Of a stretch of 10,391 bases of DNA, positions 1 through 4,911 are shown one piece after another (position 1 is the stretch's first letter; each line of letters opens with the position of its first letter). The stretch covers positions 1-10,391 of the forward strand of contig JALUKJ010000215.1 of NCBI GenBank assembly GCA_027056615.1. The letters are read 5' to 3'. The translations under genes and the position numbers were made by a program. Origin of the DNA: Campylobacteraceae bacterium (GTDB lineage: Bacteria > Campylobacterota > Campylobacteria > Campylobacterales > Sulfurovaceae). Below the pieces are notes generated by a model. The model ran no database searches and was not told where the DNA came from. It was given only the letters and a program-made list of their open reading frames with translations.

Positions 1-374
1 ATGCCACATGGGGTGCTAGAATTCAAAGAGCAGGAAAAATCAGATTTGAAAATTGTACTTTTGGAAGTAAAAAATATAAAACTTATGGAATAATAATGGG
101 AGATAGTGATGATATAATTATTAAAACTTCTACATTTATTAATCCATCTATGGCTATTTATATATTTGGAGAGAATTTTGGAAAATTAAAAGTTGAAAAT
201 AATCATTTTATAGGAGATAATTATTCTCCTATAAACTTCTATTGGTCAAAAGGATATGGTAAAGAGGGGCATCTTAAAGAGTTTTTATATGGTGGAAATA
301 AGATAGAAGGAGCATTGATTAAGAGTCTATATAAAATTAAAGGAGATTTTAAAATAGATAAAATTAGTAAATAG
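1..374 (+). CDS. C-terminal fragment of a probable parallel beta-helix protein (5' end outside window)
   Basis: The reading frame is open from base 3 to the TAG at 372-374, giving about 123 residues without a stop. The gene therefore most likely begins upstream of the window, and the internal ATG at 96 need not be the start. At least three successive short strand-turn units of similar form can be seen: IRFENCTF, then IIIKTSTFIN, then LKVENNHFIGD, spaced about 20-25 residues apart. Alternating hydrophobic residues and Asn/Thr-rich turns in such units are typical of right-handed parallel beta-helix (pectate-lyase-like) proteins. The last 45 residues lose this pattern and become Lys/Gly rich, as expected of a C-terminal cap. 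Enzymatic function cannot be read from this piece; such folds occur in polysaccharide lyases, surface proteins and phage tail spikes. It converges on the sensor kinase gene, with 98 bp between the two stop codons. Confidence 0.6.
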   Translation, partial: ATWGARIQRAGKIRFENCTFGSKKYKTYGIIMGDSDDIIIKTSTFINPSMAIYIFGENFGKLKVENNHFIGDNYSPINFYWSKGYGKEGHLKEFLYGGNKIEGALIKSLYKIKGDFKIDKISK

Positions 375-472
375 AGATAGAAGATAAAAAACAACTCTAC
401 CAATTCCTCCTCTCCCAAATCGAAGATTATGGAAGAGGTATCCTTGGAGATATTATAATGAAATCTCTGATT

Positions 473-3028
473 TCAAAGAGTTTTGCGAGAACTCCAAGAG
501 ATAAACATTTCTAAAATCTTCTCTAAGCTTTTCATATTGATTGGTTTTGATAAGTATCCATCCATACCAAAGTTTAGGTACTTCTCTCTGTCTCCCTCTA
601 GTGCATTGGCTGTTAAGGCTATAATTGGAATATGCTCTTTTGCCTCTTCTTGCTCAAAATCTAAAATATTTTTGGTTGCCTCTACTCCACCCATAATAGG
701 CATTTGAATATCCATAAAAATAATATCAAAATTACTCTCTTTTCGTAATTTTATAGACTCTTTACCATTGTCTACTATGGTTACTTCAAATCCAAAACGT
801 TCTAAAATACTCCTCATAAGCTTCTGGTTAATCTTATTGTCTTCTACAACTAATGCTTTTTTATTTAAAAAGTGAATTGATTTTCTCTTTTTCTCTACAT
901 GACGTTGCCTATTTTTATGCTCTAAGACTTCTAACGCTTTTAAAGTTCTTGTAAAATTAACAGGTTTATGAAGAAGATAATCTATCTTATCTCTTACTTT
1001 AACTAATTCATCTTCTCTATTATCTGCAACAATTAAAATTATTTGGATTGGTAAATCTAAAAAGACTTTTAATTGTTGTTGATTTTTAAAACATTTATAG
1101 TCCATAAAGAGTAAATCAGGTAGTTTACTCTCTTCTAAAGTAAGAATCTCATATCGGTTATAGGTCTGAAATTTTGCACCATAAAACTCAACATAATTTT
1201 TTAAATATCGATCAATACATTGAGGAGTAATAGGAGGAATATAGCCTATGCTATAAGATGAAAAATTCAATTTATTATATTTGCTAGAAGATGAAGATTT
1301 TTCTAAATTTAAAGAGAAATAGAAAGATGTTCCTTCTCCCACTTCACTTTGAATCTCTAACTCTCCTCCCATATATTGAATAAATCGACTTGAGATACTA
1401 AGTCCTAGTCCTGTACCTCCATATTTTCTATTGGTACTTACATCTGCTTGAGAGAAAGCATCAAAAATCTTTTTCTTCTCTTCTAAACTAACCCCTATTC
1501 CAGAGTCTTTAACCATAAATTTTAGTAATGTACTCTTTTCATCCTCCATTATCTTTAACATTGAGACAATAACAATTCCCTCTTCTTCTGTAAATTTAAT
1601 AGCGTTAGAGATTAGATTGTTTAAAATTTGAGATAGCTTTGTAGGGTCACCTAAAAGTTCATTAGATATGTTAGGGTCAATATTAACTTTTAATTCAACT
1701 TTTTTCTCTCTTGCTTTAGCAATAAAGGTATCAACCGATGATTCAAAAGTAGCAATAGGGTCAAAGGGAATAGACTCTAATTCAACTTTTCCAGCTTTAA
1801 TTTTAGAAAAATCTAAAATATCATTAACAATATTAATCAGTTGCATAGAACTCTCTTTAATAATAGAGAGCATTTCATCTTGGTCAGCATTGAGAGGTGT
1901 TTCTCGTAACTCTTTAGTAAAACCAACAATTCCATTAAGGGGGGTTCGTATCTCATGTGACATATTTGCTAAAAAGAGGTCTTTTGCACGATTGGGTTCT
2001 TTAATAGCATTAGCAAGAAATTTATAGATTTCAATACTATCATTTCGTTTTAATAGAGCCTCTAACTCTCTTCGCTTTTCAATATCAATATCTACTTCAA
2101 TATTTCTAAGTGTATCTTTAAGATAACGCTCCTCTTCACGCATTTTAAAGAAAAAGTAGATTAAAAAAAGTATAACTAAAAATAAAATAAAAAGTAAAAA
2201 AGCTATAAATAGATACTTTTTAATATTATGTTTCTCGATTAAAAACATTCTATTCAATTTTTTAACTTGAGACTCTTTAAACATATCTACTAACTGATTA
2301 ATCTTTTCAAGTTTTCTCATAGTCAAATAGTGCCACTTATCAAAAGTAACTCTATAGTTTCCACTTTTAGCATCTAAAAAAATTTGGGTATACTCTTTAT
2401 CTCCAATTTTTTTAAAATTTTTAGCATTAAAATTTTCCCTCTGCATAAAAAGGGGAAGCATTCTATTTGCAATGATATTATCCCAAAACTTTAAATCATT
2501 TCTGTCCATTACTTTAGAGTTTAAAAGAATAAATGCTAAAAAGCTATCTTCTAGTTTTATATTATTTTGAAGCTTATATAGTATTAAAATATTTTCTTCT
2601 ATTTTAGAAGAGAGTAGTTTTTCCATATTTTTGAAAATTGGCACAATAATTTGCTTCTCATAAATATCATACATCATCTCTTTATAGCCAATCTTATAAT
2701 CATTGACCCTATTGCGAACAAGTGTAATTTCTTTATTAAAAAACAACTTATTATCTTTTAATAACCTATTAACTTGTAATCTCTTCTGTTGAAGTTCATT
2801 AAACCCTACTGATGTACTCAAATATATAGAGGAAAGAAATCTCTCATCTTCTATGTTCTTAAGAAGCCTATTTAAGTTATTAAAATATAAATAATGCAGA
2901 TTCTTATTATTTATAATTTGATACGCTTTATAAGAGCTATATGCCTTATAGCTAAAAAATGAGATGCCCAATAGTGATAAAATGAGTGTAATAATATACA
3001 ATAGATTGCGTAAAGTTTTTAATCTCAA
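473..3028 (-). CDS. Membrane hybrid histidine kinase with NIT-type sensor domain and C-terminal receivers
   Basis: 851 residues. A membrane segment lies at about 8-30 and a second at about 272-295, enclosing an all-helical periplasmic domain of about 240 residues. That domain has the features of the NIT (nitrate/nitrite sensing) family: an ER-x-LSS-x-YLS helix at 62-71 and a conserved D-x-W near 230-232. The cytoplasmic part has a HisKA domain with H358 in the motif SHEIRTPLNG, an N-box around N471/N475, a G1 box DSGIG at 508-512, and a G2 box GGTGLGLS at 537-544. A degenerate receiver follows at about 591-700; it keeps D643 and K688 but lacks the N-terminal acidic pair. An intact receiver at about 722-845 has E729/D730, phosphoacceptor D773, T806 and K828. 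No HAMP or Hpt domain is apparent. The start is a TTG with AGGGGA just upstream; the next in-frame Met is about 117 residues in and would lose the first membrane segment. It is last in a three-gene operon, 12 nt after its neighbour. The ligand (nitrate or nitrite) is inferred from the domain family only. Confidence 0.9.
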   Translation of the reverse strand: MRLKTLRNLLYIITLILSLLGISFFSYKAYSSYKAYQIINNKNLHYLYFNNLNRLLKNIEDERFLSSIYLSTSVGFNELQQKRLQVNRLLKDNKLFFNKEITLVRNRVNDYKIGYKEMMYDIYEKQIIVPIFKNMEKLLSSKIEENILILYKLQNNIKLEDSFLAFILLNSKVMDRNDLKFWDNIIANRMLPLFMQRENFNAKNFKKIGDKEYTQIFLDAKSGNYRVTFDKWHYLTMRKLEKINQLVDMFKESQVKKLNRMFLIEKHNIKKYLFIAFLLFILFLVILFLIYFFFKMREEERYLKDTLRNIEVDIDIEKRRELEALLKRNDSIEIYKFLANAIKEPNRAKDLFLANMSHEIRTPLNGIVGFTKELRETPLNADQDEMLSIIKESSMQLINIVNDILDFSKIKAGKVELESIPFDPIATFESSVDTFIAKAREKKVELKVNIDPNISNELLGDPTKLSQILNNLISNAIKFTEEEGIVIVSMLKIMEDEKSTLLKFMVKDSGIGVSLEEKKKIFDAFSQADVSTNRKYGGTGLGLSISSRFIQYMGGELEIQSEVGEGTSFYFSLNLEKSSSSSKYNKLNFSSYSIGYIPPITPQCIDRYLKNYVEFYGAKFQTYNRYEILTLEESKLPDLLFMDYKCFKNQQQLKVFLDLPIQIILIVADNREDELVKVRDKIDYLLHKPVNFTRTLKALEVLEHKNRQRHVEKKRKSIHFLNKKALVVEDNKINQKLMRSILERFGFEVTIVDNGKESIKLRKESNFDIIFMDIQMPIMGGVEATKNILDFEQEEAKEHIPIIALTANALEGDREKYLNFGMDGYLSKPINMKSLEKILEMFISWSSRKTL

Positions 3029-3032
3029 AGAG

Positions 3033-3038
3033 TCCCCT
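3033..3038 (-). promoter_or_regulatory. Ribosome binding site deciding the TTG start of the hybrid kinase
   Basis: On the minus strand the sequence reads AGGGGACTCT followed by TTG. The AGGGGA core sits 4 nt before the TTG, and the preceding gene's stop is only 12 nt away. This supports translation from TTG, because no ATG in the correct frame exists before the end of the first membrane segment. Confidence 0.6.
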
Positions 3039-3040
3039 AG

Positions 3041-3787
3041 TTATAAATTTTTTTTATGGTATCGTTCAATCTCTTCTAAAATGTCTTGACTATATTGAGT
3101 AGAGTGTAAAAGGATATGGGGAATATATAGTCCTTCTTGATTACTAAAAAATTCTTTATTGGTTGTCCAAATAGCACAAATTTGTTCAACACTTTTTTTA
3201 AGTTTTTGAGAATAGTGATACTCATTAGCTTCTTTTAGAATCTTATCTATTTGGGCTATAGCTTGATACATTTTTTCTCTTTTAAAATCACTGATTACTC
3301 CTATTTTTGATGCCATATAATAACTAGTTACATACTCAAAGAGATATTGAGCTTTTTTACTAGACATTAACATCTTCTCCTCTTTGGTATAGTTATATTT
3401 ATGTTCATCAATAATAGCATCAGCCCCCTCAATAAACTGTTCCCCAAAATCTAAAATTCGATTAACCTTCTCAATACTCTTATCTTGATTAATAATATTT
3501 TTAATTTGACTTAAGCTGTAATCAAAATAGACTAGAAGCTTTTTACTACTACTACTTTTAGTCATTTCAGATATCTCATCTACAGACGCTTTTAACCTCT
3601 TAATATTATCTTCTATACTTCTTTTTAAAAAAGTAGCATCTTGTTTATTGTAGAGAAGTAGATAATCAACGGCTATCTTCTGACTTAAATATTGAATATT
3701 TTCAGAAGCCTCAATAATCTTTACATCACCTCTTGTAGAACCAAACAGTAGTATTGAAAAAATTAGTATTAAAATTATCTTTTTCAT
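3041..3787 (-). CDS. Exported helical protein with two PilJ/NarX-like motifs
   Basis: 248 residues with an N-terminal signal peptide (residues 1 to about 20: Lys-Lys, then a hydrophobic run ending FGSTRG), so it is predicted to be periplasmic or membrane-tethered. The rest is almost entirely helical. A P-box-like motif at 28-44 (SENIQYLSQKIAVDYLL) resembles the family consensus AGRQRMLSQRIAKAYL of the PilJ/type IV pilus MCP N-terminal domain, which is related to the NarX/NarQ nitrate sensor. A weaker second copy is at 142-158 (SSKKAQYLFEYVTSYYMA), so the protein appears to be two related helical modules. The ATG overlaps the TGA of the upstream gene (ATGA, 3784-3787), indicating translational coupling. 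There is no kinase, HAMP or signalling output domain, so it most likely acts as a separate sensory or accessory subunit for the NIT-domain kinase encoded next. That role is inference. Confidence 0.7.
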   Translation of the reverse strand: MKKIILILIFSILLFGSTRGDVKIIEASENIQYLSQKIAVDYLLLYNKQDATFLKRSIEDNIKRLKASVDEISEMTKSSSSKKLLVYFDYSLSQIKNIINQDKSIEKVNRILDFGEQFIEGADAIIDEHKYNYTKEEKMLMSSKKAQYLFEYVTSYYMASKIGVISDFKREKMYQAIAQIDKILKEANEYHYSQKLKKSVEQICAIWTTNKEFFSNQEGLYIPHILLHSTQYSQDILEEIERYHKKNL

Positions 3788-4560
3788 TGTTTTTTCTCTG
3801 CCATATATAGCCTAGATACCTCTTTCATTTTTTCTGAAATTTGTGTTGTACTATCAAATACAATAGAAGAAGTAAACTTTTTATCTTGATAAATTGGATA
3901 AGCAGCACTCCATAGTTTATCAACCTCTTTTAATTTTTCTGAAATTGTTTTACTATTATCTTTATTTTGCATTAATTTTTTATGGTTTATAGCAAAAGCT
4001 TCAATAGTAACTCTAATCTTTTTTTTAAGAGATATATCGTTTTTATTTAACTGTAAGGCTTTACAGTATGTTGCAATCTTCTCAGCTAAGACCTGTTGCT
4101 GATTTGATTTTTCCATTGCTTCATAGATATTTTTATTTAAATCTTTTTTTAATAAAGTTGCTACCTTTTTACTTTTAGCTAAAACCATCTCACTAAGTTT
4201 TAAAATCTCTTCGGTATTTTTTGTACTATGTGGCTGTTTTGCTAAATTATTAAATTCGTTAGAACTTTTTTTAATAAAACTCATTATAGTTCTAATCTTT
4301 GTACTTTTTGTAGAGGTATTAATCTTAGAATAGGTCTTATAAAAATTCTTTAAAGCACTCTTTAATTGTATATCTGCTTTACCAGAAACATTTGTTTTCT
4401 TAACATATAAGTAAGCCTTTGAAATCCTTTGTGAAAGGATTTGTTGTTGATTGACAATATTGATTAACTCTAATTTTTTTGCATTTGATGTTCCTGTCTT
4501 TGCAAATGCACTACTTGTTACAAAAAATATAATTATAAAACTCATATAAAATTTATTCAT
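3784..4560 (-). CDS. Exported PilJ-domain-like protein, first gene of the sensor operon
   Basis: 258 residues from the chosen ATG. A clear signal peptide (MNKFYMSFIIIFFVTSSAFA, likely cleaved after AFA) precedes a Lys-rich helical protein. Two internally repeated modules begin with closely similar motifs: NQQQILSQRISKAYL at 37-51 and NQQQVLAEKIATYCKAL at 153-169. The first is a good match to the PilJ/NarX P-box-type consensus (AGRQRMLSQRIAKAY). The protein has no transmembrane helix after the signal and no output domain, so it is predicted to be a soluble periplasmic sensory or binding protein. The start at 4560 was preferred because AAGGAG lies 6 nt upstream and the signal peptide then has normal length. 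An in-frame ATG at 4632 would add 24 residues before the signal peptide and would leave a leader of only about 13 nt from the predicted promoter. It overlaps the next gene by 4 nt. The ligand is unknown; nitrate or nitrite is suggested by family and by the divergent nitrate reductase. Confidence 0.7.
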   Translation of the reverse strand: MNKFYMSFIIIFFVTSSAFAKTGTSNAKKLELINIVNQQQILSQRISKAYLYVKKTNVSGKADIQLKSALKNFYKTYSKINTSTKSTKIRTIMSFIKKSSNEFNNLAKQPHSTKNTEEILKLSEMVLAKSKKVATLLKKDLNKNIYEAMEKSNQQQVLAEKIATYCKALQLNKNDISLKKKIRVTIEAFAINHKKLMQNKDNSKTISEKLKEVDKLWSAAYPIYQDKKFTSSIVFDSTTQISEKMKEVSRLYMAEKKQ

Positions 4561-4566
4561 CTTTTT

Positions 4567-4572
4567 CTCCTT
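4567..4572 (-). promoter_or_regulatory. Strong Shine-Dalgarno for the first PilJ-like gene
   Basis: AAGGAG on the minus strand, with 6 nt (AAAAAG) before the ATG at 4560. It favours that ATG over the in-frame ATG at 4632, which has only a GGGGAAG stretch close to the predicted transcript start. Confidence 0.7.
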
Positions 4573-4651
4573 ACTCATCAATGGAGTAATAAATTTATGA
4601 AGAGGTATGAGAGAAGAGTATAGACTATTCATCTCAACTTCCCCATATACT

Positions 4652-4657
4652 ATTATA
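4652..4657 (-). promoter_or_regulatory. Extended -10 box of the sensor operon promoter
   Basis: The minus strand reads TGTTATAATAG, a perfect TATAAT with the TGN extension. It is preceded by an A/T-rich stretch with no clear -35, as is usual for the housekeeping sigma factor in Campylobacterota. The predicted transcript would start near 4645 and give a leader of about 85 nt to the ATG at 4560. No other good -10 was noticed upstream of this operon. Confidence 0.55.
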
Positions 4658-4730
4658 ACATTAAATTTGCTATTTTTTAATATTTTATGTGTTTTTTTGT
4701 AACTTTTTATTGTTTATAGTTAAAGAATTA

Positions 4731-4750
4731 ATTATCTTATATAAGATAAT
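4731..4750. promoter_or_regulatory. Perfect 20-bp palindrome, candidate operator
   Basis: ATTATCTTATATAAGATAAT is a perfect inverted repeat (10+10, no spacer). It is about 75 bp upstream of the leftward -10 and about 120 bp upstream of the rightward TATAAT boxes. The symmetry fits a dimeric regulator, or a hairpin if transcribed. It does not match the Campylobacter NssR-type TTAAC-N4-GTTAA or the FNR-type TTGAT-N4-ATCAA pattern. In such AT-rich DNA some palindromes arise by chance, but 20 perfect bases is long. Confidence 0.4.
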
Positions 4751-4866
4751 CAAGAAAAATTTGATTAGAATATGAGCTTCAACGGTTGTAGAGTAATATA
4801 TGTTAGTAACACCCTAACTCAAAGAAAACTGCCTAAAACTTATACAAAAAAATCAAACAATTACCA

Positions 4867-4883
4867 TATAATTTCACTATAAT
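4867..4883 (+). promoter_or_regulatory. Tandem TATAAT boxes upstream of the nitrate reductase gene
   Basis: Two perfect TATAAT hexamers lie at 4867-4872 and 4878-4883, 11 bp apart (one helical turn). The second would give a start near 4890 and a leader of about 20 nt that includes the AAGGGG Shine-Dalgarno (4900-4905) before the GTG at 4912. No obvious -35 is present. Which of the two is used cannot be told from sequence. Confidence 0.5.
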
Positions 4884-4911
4884 ATCTTAATTATACTCAA
4901 AGGGGTAGAGC

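Larger units (their letters stand above)
4561..4911. other. Divergent intergenic region between the sensor operon and the nitrate reductase gene
   Basis: About 350 bp with no convincing gene. It holds a leftward promoter near 4655, the leader of the sensor operon, T-rich tracts around 4690-4712, a perfect 20-bp palindrome at 4731-4750, a short inverted repeat GTTAG-N7-CTAAC at 4802-4818, and two TATAAT boxes just upstream of the nitrate reductase gene. No sigma-54 type GG-N10-GC element was seen. Spacing suggests shared control of both transcription units, but the regulator is unknown. Confidence 0.7.

Noticed and set aside
447..467. Hairpin GAGAT/ATCTC between the convergent genes
   Set aside because: Five base pairs around an 11-nt loop with no T-run on either side; likely chance.
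483..2027. Plus-strand open frames at 483-707 and 1668-2027
   Set aside because: They are antisense to the well-supported hybrid kinase and have no family features; both mirror its conserved receiver and HisKA regions.
4561..4632. Upstream ATG at 4632 as start of the first PilJ-like protein
   Set aside because: It would put 24 residues before a normal signal peptide, and the predicted promoter leaves only about 13 nt of leader. AAGGAG is ideally placed for the ATG at 4560.
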